Shown piece by piece: positions 41,713-57,544 of a DNA stretch of 64,000 nucleotides; within the stretch, counting starts at the first letter, position 1; each line of letters opens with the position of its first letter. The position numbers and the translations under genes were made by a program. The notes beneath the pieces were generated by a model. The model had not been told where the DNA came from, made no database searches, and saw nothing but the letters and a program-made list of their open reading frames with translations. The DNA is from Dirofilaria immitis (taxonomy: Eukaryota > Nematoda > Chromadorea > Rhabditida > Onchocercidae): assembly GCA_024305405.1 (NCBI GenBank), contig JAKNDB010000110.1:62001-126000 (forward strand), written 5' to 3'.

Positions 41713-44700
41713 CGTACCGTTCCAACTCATTTTACTTTTCCCTTTACGCCTGTAATAATCTCTATCAAATAATCTAAATACAAAACATATAACTATAAAA
41801 ATAAGTGCTAAGAAAAACATGAAAATTTCTTTTGTTTAAATTTAAATTTACCTCTGTCGCTCAAATGACAGTGATATTTGTCATCGTAAAATGAGATCTA
41901 TAACGTATTCGTTGAAGCTGCATACGAAAGAATTCATCTTCTTATCGTAAATATTAAGTTAAGGTCTCTGACGCATTATAGAAGCACAGTAGCAATAAAA
42001 CTGGTAGTGATTTAATACTGAAATTAATAATTGTGATAAAGATAATAATTACGACGATATTGATAGCTCTAGCAGTAATCAGCCGACCAACTAAAGAATG
42101 GAAGTCCTACATAATGTCGAGAAACGGTGATATCACTCCTACAAAACTTTTTAAGTGACATATGTGCTTTGATGCAGTGCAGTGACCCATCTGAGGTCAT
42201 TGCGGTTAACGTATAAATCAAATAATGGTAAATTAAAATGAAGTGCATTATCACTTGCCAATACTCTAAATTAGTATGAAGTATCAGGAATTGACATTAA
42301 ACAGAAACTATTTGAAACACAGCTCAAAAAATGAAGGGTCATACTAAACTTCGAATCTCCAGACCTATGTAATGTAGAGAGCCAATAAACGTGAATACAA
42401 AACAAAGTAATCAATAAATCATCAAGCAGCTCCTAAATAAAACATTTTTACGAATGAAAACGATAACATTTATGCCTTAATTTTAAAGAAACATCTTTTC
42501 CTTATTTTTCATTTCTAGTGATATGGCATTTGATTAACGATAAAACAAATTCTAATTCTATTTACTCATTTTTGACATCGATGAAGAGAAAAGAAATGGA
42601 TATAAAGGAATATTAACTATTGAGAGGACAAACAATAGAAGGTAAATAGGATGTGATTTACTCTTATTACTATTACGCTAAGTAAAGAAATTGAAAGTGT
42701 ATCAATGCTGAACAGCTGTTTCAGCGAGACTGGAAAAGAGAAGCGGTACTTCTGCTGACCCGTTGAAATATTAAACATTTGTGCGTGATGAAGATCATTC
42801 CAATGTTCTTATTCACAGCAATAGCAAGCCCTAATTTGAACAGAAATGAAACGGACTAGTTGCAGAACAAAAAGCAAAGAAAGAAATAGGCCAGGGATCA
42901 TAAATATGTGAGACAAATCAATATTAGTAAATATTGGAATATTTTATTACCAGATCTAGAAATTTTAGAGCAGTAAAGGAACTATTATTGGACCCATCTT
43001 CAGCATTCTTATTCGCAGTCCTGATAGCCTTCCTAAATATATCAAGCTGTCAAATATTGATTCCAATAACAAAAAGCATCTTCTTAGGTATGAATATCCT
43101 CTACTTCGAAATTATTTAATAATTGTATCGCGTCCTTCATAATAACAATGACATTTCTATGAACTTCCATTCTGTGTCTTTTAAAAATGATCAGTAGTCA
43201 AAAGAAATATGGAGCATAAAATCTGTCTGTAAAACTATAGCTATGCTAACTCCGTAATGCATGACATCTTTATCGATTTTTGTGGATAACACTGTAGAAT
43301 ATAATGCTCCCCATCCGAAAGAATTTACTATATGAATTCAAGAATATAATTCTTTCGACAAAAGTCGTATTTTTCAAGAAGTAAAGATTCCCAGATGCTA
43401 ATCTTTCCAGATATGTTTCAAGGCTAGGTTAATGAATTGGTCATAGACATACCAATACGCAAATGCTAATATGCGAATGAAAAAAAAAACAAAACATAAC
43501 GACAATATGCAAATGAATGGAATGAAAAGCATGTTCCATCTAAGCGTGTATACCAAAGATATACTTATTTGACAGGCACATTTCTAGCATATGCTTTCAG
43601 CAAATGCAAAATAATCGATAAAACGTTACTAGCAAGTCCGGAAATTAACGATGATGTGCAAACATCCATGCATCAACCAATAATGATAGACATTCTGATA
43701 TTACCCAGGATAATGTGGAGAAATAACGTTTGCCTTAATAAATTTACGGGATTTTAAAATACAGATAATAGTAGAACTTATGGTCGGTAAGACACGCATT
43801 ACTACAGAAGTAGGATACAATGATCTTAAGTATAATATCCAAAAATCATTGCGTCAGCTCTGTGAAGATAACTATAGCAATTCTTACAATGACAGAAATA
43901 GAAATCTGAATAAATTCAATAAATTTAAATCAATTAGTTCTGTAAAAACAGGCAATCCTATTCCGAAGTGATTACAGATAATATTAGCTTCCTTTGTACT
44001 AAAGAGACTACTTTTACTGAGAAATGTCTAAATTCCCAAATTTGAGATTTATCTGGATTACTGATAACTTTTGAGAAAGTACATGACTAAATGGAGCACG
44101 AGCGCACAAAACTATTCACAAACGGTGACGTTCTAATTGCCAATACATGCAAGCAAGCAGCATTCATGATAAGTACAAATGATTTAATTTCAAGAAAAAT
44201 TCTTCAATAAAAAAGTTCAAAAACATAGATTGTTTATGCTGAAAGACGATCTGGCTAGCTATGCTGCTACATGGATACTAATGGCTGGTTTGATGAAGCT
44301 AAATTATTCTTATCAATCAATTAATGCTTTGAAACTAGATCTTCGAACGAAACACACAAACTGATTCAATAATCAACCTAAAATGGACCGAAACATACAC
44401 TTCGCAGCCGCAGAGGGCAATCCAATAGTGACCTTGCAACGTAATTTGACTCGCCACAACTCGGAGTCAATTTGCTACTGATCAGACATCGACAAGTAAA
44501 TGAATAAGCATTGATGAAGGAGCGTTGATGAAGGAAAAATACACGGTATATGAACTGAATAGCTGTCCACAAGATTTCTCTTCAACCTGATCACAAACAA
44601 CAATAGTACTTTCTGTTAAATTTGCTACTGTCCTCTATTAATGTTGAGAGCATTAAGATGAAATAGTGTGATGAAATCCGATGACAGATCATACTGGATG

Positions 44701-46001
44701 ATTACTCGCCGTTAGAGTTTAGACTACTACTAGACATCAGAAACATAGCAAAAAGGGATGTAGCGACAAGGAATCGATTGCAATGATTCGTTGAACTGCA
44801 TCTGGGAAAATATATTGCTCAGCTGTCGGACATCATAATGACGGCCGTCAATTGGTGTCGGACTACGAATAGCAAGAATAAAGCAAAATAATCAAATACG
44901 GCGTATTTGATTCTTAAAACCTTTGTAGACATTATAATTTCACATTCGCTCCAGGCTTAATATATTTATAGCTCATTTCTTCTAGGATCAATCCGCACTT
45001 AACGAGCATGCGGCCATGAGACCTCTAAATAGTATGATCTTTTTATTATTTAATCGTCTCTTATTTCCAACGTTTTTGCAGTTTCTTTATTTCTTTGCTC
45101 TTTATCTTTCCTTTTTGTCCCGGTAAAAATTGTCATGAAAATGTTTAGCATACAATATTAATATTCTTTGCGCTGAAAAATGGTATGGTTTTTCCACAGT
45201 TCGGTTCAAAACACACTGCAACGCTTTTTTAATGTATTTTATAAATCTGATTGTCGCCGCCTAGACCAAATAAAAGTTCGATTCCAAATTTTACGAAATC
45301 AAGCGAAGCGAAATAAGCCTCGCGATATGAAGCATACGGAAACATATTCTACCGAGTTTCGATGCCTCTTTTGGTTGTTACTCCCACCGTCATATGACGT
45401 CGAACTCGAGTTTTGTGATTCTGAACTCTAAACCAGACCGATAACTGTTTTTCTTTTACATGCACGAAACGTATAGAGGAAAAGAAGTTAGCAAATTATT
45501 AACTCAGCCTAGCTTTCTGTCAAACAGAAATGTGGAAATCGAGTTTTCATAGAAAATAAAGCTATTCGATGTTATAAGGAAATTTACTTTTTAAATCAGC
45601 GACGATTTTTACAGTCGAAATAAACAAAGTGAACGATTTGGCTTTTTCTTGTATTTTGTTCAATAAATATTTGAATTTATGCTGTTTTTTGCATAAAAGT
45701 CAAATCCAAATCCTAACCCTTATACGAACAATTTTATATTGTACACTATACAGCAGAGTAACAAGCAAGCATAGTGGACTTTCTGAAATTTTTATTGATA
45801 ATCTATTGTTACATGTTGACCTGGTTTACAACCAAAATTGGAGCTAAAAACTAAGACGTGATTTCAGCAGATAACAGAATATACAAACATCCATCAGAAA
45901 AAATAAGTTCTTTGAAACCTTCGAAACTTCAAGAAATTGAATTCTGGGGATTGCTAGTGTAAGAACTTTGTTAAATAGACATCTTTGCTAAACAAATATC
46001 G
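41713..46001. other. Intergenic, upstream of syd-2 and downstream of sideroflexin
   Basis: A 4.3 kb spacer that should contain the syd-2 promoter. Apart from the two-exon candidate at 45102-45427 (-), the open frames are short and unremarkable. Confidence 0.5.
45102..45427 (-). CDS. Hypothetical two-exon small gene, start not found
   Basis: Two open blocks on the minus strand fit each other as exons. 45427-45353 has a GGTTTAG acceptor and a GTAGAA donor and encodes a Ser/Asn-rich segment (SSESQNSSSTSYDGG). 45260-45102 has a GGTCTAG acceptor and is open for 52 codons before TAA, encoding a basic segment (RFIKYIKKALQCVLNRTVEK). Both exons and the junction are phase 0. No initiating ATG, signal peptide or known domain was found, and the intron is 92 bases, short for this window. 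It is distinct from the sideroflexin gene, whose stop lies at 46002. Confidence 0.3.
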
Positions 46002-49000
46002 TCACAATCCTTTATTGAAAAAAACGCGTTGTGTTGTAGGCATATTTATGTCCATATGACGTTTCAGTTCCTCGTAAACTGCTGGCTCGTAATGCATCAA
46101 TGTTGTTACTTTAATACTGCTAGAAAAAAAAGATTTGAAAATGCTCAGACTTAAAATAATTTTGATTTCCTGGTTATCCATCCCTCCCTTTCTCTTTCAT
46201 TTCTATATTCTCTTCGCCGATCTAACTTTCTTATCTCTCGAAACAATTTACATTTTGGTTTACATATTTGAAAAAAGTTATTCAGTAACAAAACAAAATA
46301 AGCGTACTTAATTTGTGGAAAAAGTGCACAGCCGACTGGTATCATTGATCCATATCTGCAAAAACTACTCGCAAAATTTTCGAAATTATGACCAGGTATG
46401 TGTCAGAAATTTGAAGTCTTTTTTGAGATGGATTTCCCAATGAGAATCACTATTTTGTATTTGTACTTTTCCTCCAAATTTAACGTTAATTTTTTTGCGA
46501 ATCCTACATTTACAGAGTATACGGATGTCCGAATGAAACATGACGAATTTAACAGAACCCCTCAGCCGATATTCATGAATTTTCAATAATACTACTCTAA
46601 TAAAATTATTTAATTCAAGCGGTATCATCAGTTGCTGTGGTGTGATGTCTATCAACAAAAGTTCTGCTGTTGTTGCGTTCTATGCTGTGACAACGGAATT
46701 TTACTGATCGAATACAAAAGTAAATACTTACAGGATGAAGGTAAGTATAATCTGCACTGGTATGTTCAAGAATTTAGCGCGATTGGTATACCAGCTGCAT
46801 TTCTCCACAGCATTCATAATCAAAGGTATTAGTACTGCAATAATAAGTCCAAAGATCAAAATGCACTACTATCGCATTCCTGTTAATATATTATAAGTGG
46901 CTTTCAATGTTACTCAAAATTTTTCTTTGACTAGAACAAAACTAATGGTACAGGTCAAATAGCTGAAATTGAATAGAAACAGAACTAACACATGCTTGGA
47001 GTCACAATAACATTACGCGAAAATACTACCAAGCTGATCGCTTTGCATGCTGCTAACTGTAAATAAAAACTACAAAGATTTTATTAAATTAGGATGTTGG
47101 AAAGTAAATAAAAAGAAGTACCTTTGACCTCGCAATTACATGTCCCGTTTCATTTGTCACCGGTAGACCATCGAGTAGTTCGCTATAAATTTAAACTAAA
47201 AAACTTGGAATTCATAAAAAAAAAGATAAATAAATGTTTTATTCAGTAACGCTACTTTCATTAAAGCATAAAAATGCGGAAAAATTAAAAATATATTACT
47301 TTTGCCGTGTGAAGGGAATATTAATAGCGTTTGCAACTGCTACGGCAGCTAAAGGTACGAAACGTTGAGATAGTGGCGAAAATGCACGCTAAAAGCTTTA
47401 AAATCATTAATAAGCACAAACAGATTATTAAATGAACTTTTTAAAAGGTCGCTCAAACAGTAAAATAGCTCTCCAATCCTGACAGTTCCAGCAGAAACAT
47501 GTGCATCCATTCAAGTTGCTAATTTTCTATTACGTAAGTTTTCGCAAGCAAAATAAAAATGAGCAAAAAAATGAGTCCTCAAATGAGTAAGAGGGATGTC
47601 TATGCAGAAATCGGCAAAGTAACCTTTGATAGGTAATTCTTCAGGCTTACAGCAACACCAAGTGCACCTGTAACCGCAGAGGTATACGCAACCAGTAAAT
47701 CCCTGCAAAAATAGTGTCAAAGATATCGTAGCACTACCAGTAATGATGTCATAGTAACAACGATAACAATATCGGTGTCTACAGATATCTATATCTAACC
47801 GTGTTTGACATTTCAACTGAAATATTAGTAAAATGAGTAAAGAAAATATAATAATATGCTCACGCTGCAAGCTTAATGAACCTGGAAATTTTTACGGCCA
47901 AATTTAGAAAAAACTAATCTTTTTGACAGAGGACTTTGCGCATTCCGATTGGTATAATTCACAAGCGCATTGAAAGACTGATTAGCCCACTGCCAAAAAA
48001 CTACGGCTCTCGTACTTCTAAACAAGAATGAAGCTGCGATTGTAGAAATATGAATCGAAAATGACTTTTAGAAAAGTCTATGGATTTACACACGTCAGAC
48101 TCCCTTGACTATTTTCCTCCTTCTCCGCCTTTTTGAAAATCGATCTGATGAACTTATGAATACATAAATTCTAATTCTTCCAAGAATATTCTGTAAATGA
48201 AACCGAACTAATCCCCTTCTATCCTTGAATACAAGCAGCATACTGACCTGTACCACAACATCATTGCTCCGCAAAGTAAAGTACCACCCCATGCATTAGC
48301 GCACATACGTCCCAGTAATGTTTGCAACTGACCAGTATCTGGATGAAATGCTGAGCCGTAAAACGCTTGAGCGCGCTGCAAATCTTCCACAGTGGTACCA
48401 TGTGGTTCTTTACCAGTCCTGTCACAAAGAAAAAAATCTGTGTAATCGGAATAAACTGATTTACAATTTAGAAATCTTTATCAATTCTTCATTACAAACA
48501 AATAATTAACAAATAACTTTAATGTGTAGTCGTTAATGCATAAAATTAAACATACAAAGTATAAAGTCATTTAAAAGCACTCCTGAAAATGTTAGCACCC
48601 TGTAATTTGTCAATCGCCAAAAGAAGAACTTGTTTTTGATCATCAAGTAGTATTTAAGAGAAATTTCACACCTGTATAATTCAAGCAATCGTTTGCTATC
48701 TTGAAGTGTATCCTGGCTAGCAAATGCTTTGAGCGGGTCAGTGATCGTTATAAAATAACATAAACGACCAAAAAATGTACTTTGATCCCACCTGTGAAAA
48801 GTTTGAGTTTAAGTAAACAGATTAATGATGTTTCAACTGAAAAATATGAAAACTGTCCGCTGTACGAGCTCAAGTGGTTGGACAAATAAGGAAAACCAAT
48901 TTCAACATGTCTATTACAGTGATATGAAAACAACGTTGGGTTCACGGTTTTCTTCTAAAGCGCTCCAGGTAAGACTTGCACTCCGTCATTTTCTGTAAAT

Positions 49001-49082
49001 AGTAAACTTAGAAATGCTTATATGTCCATGCATACCTTGGATTATCAACATCGTATCGTCCTAATCTTAATTGGGCGGACAT
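46002..49082 (-). CDS. Sideroflexin, mitochondrial serine transporter family
   Basis: Inner mitochondrial membrane carrier; family members import serine for one-carbon metabolism. Minus-strand exons: 49082-49036, 48791-48672, 48418-48248, 48017-47919, 47702-47624, 47388-47300, 47182-47122, 47056-46992, 46834-46732, 46355-46308 and 46119-46002. It starts [25 protein letters not shown], carries the family signature FHPDTG (48.35 kb), then [46 protein letters not shown] and CALFPQI, and ends RVFFNKGL at the stop, exactly as in animal sideroflexins. ATG 49082 is chosen because it directly precedes the conserved N-terminus. The donor after 47919 reads AT where GT is expected. The junction 46992/46834 is out of phase by my model. 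Which SFXN paralogue it is cannot be told. Confidence 0.93.
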
Positions 49083-51162
49083 CAGAGCATATCAAACAGG
49101 CTTCTTTATTGTCGGTTAACAAATATTTCGCTGAGATTTCGCTTTGAAGAAACTATTTGCAACATAAATAAAAGATGGAAATTAGAAAATGAAAATATAA
49201 CATGGGAAATTACAGAAATTAGGACGGAAGCATTACAATTAAACGCGAAGAAAGCTGCATCGTACTACAAATAGCATAGGATGCACTGTGCCGCAAATAA
49301 GCGTCAGGAAAGGGATATTTTCGCAAGACGAATAAATTTCTGTGGGAGACTGCTGTCCCAGTACCATATATAATAATGGAAATATAGAGACAGATTGTTA
49401 GAGCCATCAGTAAATTTCAATAACTTATTGAAGTACAAAGTTTTTATTGGAATAAAATATCTATAGCAAAAAAATATAATGTCAAAACACTGTAAGAAAA
49501 CTGTAAATTGGGATTTCAGGCAGAAATTTAAACTTACTTGAAAAAAACGATCCCATAAAAATTTCAAAGTTCTGAGAAAATCCCGAATGAATAATGATTC
49601 ATTCAATTGGTATAAAAAAATGAGATGCATGAAAGCGGCAATAACACAGACAGAATAAATGATAAGTTCTGAGTTGAAGAGATTAATGAGAATTTGCAAA
49701 GTTTGCCTATTATTCTTATAAACCTTGAAAATCTTAAAAGACTGCAAACTCGCGTATTCAGAATGACATTTTGGACAGTGGAACAAATACAGAAATGAAA
49801 TTTAAGATACTATACGCATTTAGAATAGAGCAGCATTAACTAATTAAGTACTAGTTTTGATAAATATTTGAAAATGACTAACCGGCTTTGGAAAGATTTT
49901 GTATTCATAAAAAATGACAGCCTGTTCACCAACTAAGAAAAAAGTAGCATAAATCAGAACTCAGGAAATCCAAAATTGAAAAGTTGGAACTGCTCAAATA
50001 AATGAAAAAATTTTTTTAAACTATATTTTCTAATTCAACTTTTACCAGTGTCCCTTATTTTTAGTGAAAAGTATTCTATGTTCTCATTTCCTCTTAAGAA
50101 ACTTAACATGTTCCTTCTCACAATTTTAATCGTTTTTTCTAGTATCCTTCATTTTCTATCCCATACTCTAAATTTCTATCATATATTATCCATTACCATT
50201 TTTCTTATATTCAGTATGATTTCTTTGTAAATCTATCGGCTGTGCAAATATTCAAAATTTTTAATATTTCACATAAATATTCACAGGATTAGCTAAAGAA
50301 AGTTGTAGAACCCATGAAGACCTGACGACATATTTTGAAAAATTGCTGCAGTGAATGCAATGACACTGTCTACCATAACTGTTGTAAAAAGAAAAAGTTA
50401 CTTTGAAAAAGGTAAAACGACAACAAAACTGCAGAAAATACATAACAATAAGTAAATAACAAATAACGTTTTTGAAAAGTGAAAGAAATGGTGAACTGAA
50501 TTATGATACAACGTAAGATGTCAAGAATAAAAACAACATTATTCATAGAATAGGATATCTTTTAGCATCACACTGAACCTCATGATTCCGTATAACTCAA
50601 CGAAAACAATTTCATTAAATTTGAAGGGTTGAAGGCAAGCTATCCTATTTTCTAGAAATAGTTTATTCTCATACACCCAAAATGAATGAGGATAAAAATG
50701 GATATTTCAGAACCTTTCCAAAAACATATTCAATTTATTTTATAGTTCATAAGACCTAAAATTTAATTTAAAAGTATTAAGTTGATTGGTTTATAACATA
50801 TTAACATATTTTAAATCTCTATTAGAGTTATGAAGACTACGATTCAGTTGTCTCCAAATTATTTAGCCAGAAAGAAAAAAACTTTCATAAGAGACAACTA
50901 ATAGAAAACAAAATACATAATAATGCTATAAAATTATTATGACAATACCCTATCCATCATAAAATCCTTAAAAACCATGCGCTGAAATTGTCTTAAAAAG
51001 AATGTATAGAATCGAAATCTAGAATTAAATAGAGATCAACGATCTCGATTAGGGAGACTGTAGTCTTAAAACGACCGGAAGAGCATTTAATATGAAATGG
51101 CCAGGATTAAAAATAAATCAATAACTGACGGCATTCTTTTCGATACACATAAGTTGAATATT
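49083..51162. other. Intergenic between sideroflexin and sem-5
   Basis: Upstream of sideroflexin and downstream of sem-5. The only notable content is the long open frame 49304-49786. The rest is AT-rich sequence without gene signal. Confidence 0.5.
49304..49786 (-). CDS. Hypothetical 160-codon open frame, hydrophobic
   Basis: The longest stop-free ATG-or-near-cognate frame in the window. The predicted protein is Phe/Ile/Leu-rich, with hydrophobic stretches (SELIIYSVCVIAAFMHLIFL; FLQCFDIIFFCYRYFI) that could be membrane segments and a CPKC pair near the start. The first codon is TTG; the first in-frame ATG gives a shorter product. It lacks clear splice sites and I recognise no family. AT-rich sequence readily makes Phe/Ile-rich frames, so this may be chance or a decayed gene. 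Confidence 0.2.
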   Translation of the reverse strand: MFHCPKCHSEYASLQSFKIFKVYKNNRQTLQILINLFNSELIIYSVCVIAAFMHLIFLYQLNESLFIRDFLRTLKFLWDRFFQVSLNFCLKSQFTVFLQCFDIIFFCYRYFIPIKTLYFNKLLKFTDGSNNLSLYFHYYIWYWDSSLPQKFIRLAKISLS

Positions 51163-53617
<2,455 letters not shown>

Positions 53618-55253
53618 TACAGTTTATCTGAAAAACTCAGTTAATATCACGGAAATTCCCGTATGATAAAGAATTGCTATGTTCCAACTTCAGTTAACTT
53701 TCTAACTACAACGTACACAGAACTACTTCGACTTTAAATTAATTCCTTCGTGGATATTTAAAAAGGGCTTGAAAATAAATTAATAATATATAGGACATTT
53801 GAAACTACTACATAAAAAGAAAAACGAGCCAGATCTAACATGAAATATATATCGCTTACTCGCAAAAGCGTTAAAAATTTGCATATTCATTGGCGACTTT
53901 AAAACAATGAATCAAGTTTTCAGAAAGTGTATAACCTAAGGCAATCTTAGAAACTGAATTTCTAGCAAATTCCAAAAGCTGAAAAGACCCCAGAGTTTGC
54001 CAATATCGTATATATAAACAGCAACACTGAAAAGAAAAGAATGTCCACGACCTTGAAGCAAACATGGTGGAAGTAAACTTTATCCAAAGTAATCTTCCAT
54101 TCTTTTCAATAAAAGGATGAAGAACAGGTAGCAATCAAATTCGGATCCCAGATAATATTTAAAAATTTACCTGAGAAAAGAAAATAAGGGACTACTTAGC
54201 CTTTTATCACAGAGACCTTCTAGACTTCTGCAATAATATTTTCAATAAGAAGCAATAAAAGGTCAACTGGCCTCCTGCTTCTACACTTCACTTTACCACA
54301 GCTCGACTCAACTTCTCTTCAATTCCACTCACAACACTGATGTACACAACAAAACCAAACAGGAATCTTCGAGGCAAACCGCATTTGAATGTAACAAAAG
54401 AAACCCTTAACCTCCAAATACCATTACGCCGCACTGTTTCATCTGGAATTCGTTGGTTCCGATATTGAAGTTCGGTATAATTGAGGCGGTGTGTTATATG
54501 CTGACAGGGTCTGTGCTGGTGGTTGGCGAAGGTTTGTTTATGTAGAAATATAGGCAGTTAGAAATGACGTGCAGGGAAATTTTAAAGGAAGGGAAATCGC
54601 CCTGTACTTTTTTTTTTAATTTACTTAGGGTGTCGCAAACTCTTAACTAATTGGTAATATTTTAGAAATATCGATGTGATGTGCACAACCATGTTATGAA
54701 TTATATTTATAGGATATATGTGCTGGCACATAAATATTGGTAAATGTATGAAATATTGCAGAAACTTGTGTTGGTAATCTAATCTAAATTCCTCAGAAGA
54801 CTAGAAATCGATAAGTCCTGATTTTAAAGTTTAAATAGTAACGCCTACGCCAACCTTATGTGCATTTATATAATGGAATAATACCTCGCCAACGATATGT
54901 GCATTCATATAATGGGAAAAAATTCAGTTTTGTGAAAAGGAAATAGTAAGTCACTGTCAGTGATAGGAATAAGTCATATTAGTATTGAAGTTTAGGAAGA
55001 TTCTCACTGCCAACTTTTTATCTTTGTTTATGTAAAATGCCGATTTTACAGACGTATATGTTTTGATTATTAATCAAGCGAATTCAAATGAATGTGCAAA
55101 AATACTCAAGAAAATGCAAAATTAATATGAATCACATAGACTGACATTGTTTTAACTGGGATAGATTATTATTCTGGATACGTCATGAGTGATTAGCTAT
55201 ACAAGGTATGGTCTGGTTTCAAAAGCAGTTGTGTTGGTTTGATCGTTGTGCTG
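53618..55253. other. Intergenic, 5' of sem-5
   Basis: Holds the sem-5 upstream region and the 3' flank of the first transthyretin-like gene. I see no other coding signal; an 87-codon frame at 53871-54134 (-) lacks splice sites and any recognisable motif. Confidence 0.5.
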
Positions 55254-56375
55254 CTAATGGATACAGTCATGGCTTTCATCAGGCATTATAGCTTCCAGGT
55301 TCCACGTACCAATATCGAGAGCTCTCTGCGGTACTTTACCATTCGTAATGTAGTGATTCGGCAATTCAAATTTCCAGCGCCGTTGGCATGGCTTCAAATA
55401 TACATGTATTAAAATCGGCAAGTACGTTGAATCAAGAAGTGTAATAATTTCGTGATGCAATAGCAACACGCCGGAAACACACTTTGAGTAGATCCTTCTG
55501 TTGATCATTTTTAATGGTCTTCAGAAACTTTTGTGGACATCTGTTATTAGTTTATGCATTCAACAATCGAACCATATAGCTTTATATAACATTAGCAGTC
55601 TTGTAAAAATAAGTGAGAACTAAATGTTTCCGAATAAGTAAACAAATAATGTTCCTGTGGGAGTGACAAGTCCAATACTTTGAAATTTGATTAGTGTGAA
55701 ATAGTTAAATAAAGATGCTTAAGTAAACGCACAGTAACGCCATCGTTGCAATCATGGTAGATTTTTAGATGCGGATCGATAGTTGTCATTTCATTCGTAA
55801 AACCGGACAATTTGAAATAACCGTGTTGGTCAGTATAACCTGCATCCAAATCGTCGTCTGGATCCGATCCTAAAATTATCTCCTCAGTTTTCAAAACGCG
55901 CTGAGATTATAACGTTATCTGGAATTACTACAAGATGCGGCACAGATCAAAGTAGAATCTTGTGCACCGTTACATGATGGAAGAATCTATCTCACTTGGC
56001 AGGGTAAATGCTGAAAATCTTTTCTTATCTGCAGGTTTGAAAAATATGTTATAAGAACTATAGCATCAATCCTACAATAAATAACTTACCAAAATCATCA
56101 TCGACCAATTTAACTCGTACTCCCGGAGCTGGTTGTGTACCACAAAACAACCTCCCAGCTACCTGAAATTAAAATGTAATATTCGTCATTGTTTTATTGT
56201 TTTTTAAAGACAGCAATAAATTTGAAATATTTGTCGCTACTTTTAATATGTGGAACTGTAAAAATAATACGCTGTAGCTTTGAATGCCGGTGTGTTGTTG
56301 TGGAATGATTGCACTATGCGACACACATACCATCAGTACGATGATTTCGTCAAATAAACCGCGGTACATTATCAT
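55254..56375 (-). CDS. Transthyretin-like secreted protein, copy A
   Basis: Member of the nematode transthyretin-like (TTR) family: small secreted beta-sandwich proteins. Exons: 56375-56271, 56162-56089, 55869-55739 and 55391-55254. The first exon starts MIMYRGLFDEIIVLMVCVSH, a signal-peptide-like segment. The fold core follows: VAGRLFCGTQPAPGVRVKLV, DPDDDLDAGYTDQHGYFKLS, TTIDPHLKIYHDCND, PCQRRWKFELPNHYITNGKV, stop after ESHDCIH. The Cys residues of CG, CND and PC are the conserved pairs of the family. About 150 residues, normal for TTR proteins. TTAG at about 56391, shortly before the ATG, is a plausible spliced-leader acceptor. The exact length of the second exon is uncertain by one base. 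Confidence 0.92.
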
Positions 56376-57544
56376 CCAGTGCACCTCTAACCGGAAATGA
56401 AAATATCACATAGTTGCAAATTTTTGATTTTTACATACTTGGATTTCAGTTGTAGATAGAACATAGTGCCGATCTCTCTATACCGGTCTAGACGACCATG
56501 AAAAATTGGAGTTTGAATTTGATATAATGAATTTGCTGATATAAATAGCTGAATCAAATATATATTAGTGCGCTTACTTTGCAGCTAATGGTTTTCGACT
56601 AGTCATTTTTTTTTAAGCTTAGTCACTGGACTTTGTTCTAAAAATTTCAGACTTACTGATACTGATCTTTCTAAAAAATTTTAGTTCCGAGACTGACAGA
56701 TATGATTCCCCAGTCGGAGATATCCAAAACGTTTTGGAGATTGTCCATTCATAAAACAAGATCAGAAGAAAAATTTATTCATTTCCGTGGGAAAATTCAT
56801 TAATTTAGATATAGAACTGATATAAATTAATTTACGATTAAGAACGGAAAACATTCCCACTAGAAATAGACTGAACTGTGTTCTAATAATGGCGTCTTGT
56901 CAAGGTTGTAAAGTCATTCAATTTTTGTACTTTTTGAAATGACTTCTAGATTCAGCATTCATTTCGGGAAATGAACATCAGTGACACTATCTTACGCACA
57001 TATTTATAGAAATACAAAGACAAAATTCCATCAAAACCAAAAAATGAAAATGCAGACTCAGAATTACATCAATTTGCTGAATGCGAAAGGTTGAGATATA
57101 GATCAAAACAAGGATCTCTTTGCCAGGCATGTATTCCTTAACCTAATCAAAATATATTGAACAAAAGAAATCAAAACTACAATTCATTTTGAAGTTAGCA
57201 TGCAGTGAAAGTTCCCATAAGCACCTATCTCAATGACATTCTATCTAAATACTGCTTTTTCATCCAGATTGCAATCAAATCGAGCGTTAATCATTGAATT
57301 CTATCGAATATGCTATTTTCATGCATCCTTTCTTTTGATGATGCATCTGAGTCTAAGTTTTATTTCCGTTTCGTGAGATAAGTAATTAAACCAAGATTTC
57401 CATTCACTAGCAAATTTCAGGGATGCCTCTCGTTTGGATACAGATATTAGTCAGCAGTGGTGTATACTGCTTATTCAAAAGAATTCAGTCACTTTTTAAT
57501 AATTTTTAAGAGATGTAAAATAATGAATAAATTGCACATAGGCA
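56376..57544. other. Intergenic between transthyretin-like copies A and B
   Basis: About 1.2 kb of AT-rich spacer upstream of copy A. I see no gene, RNA or repeat of note. Confidence 0.5.

Noticed and set aside
47511..47870. 119-codon Cys-rich open frame on the minus strand
   Set aside because: It overlaps the sideroflexin exon 47702-47624 in another frame; the family-matching frame ([20 protein letters not shown]) is the real one.
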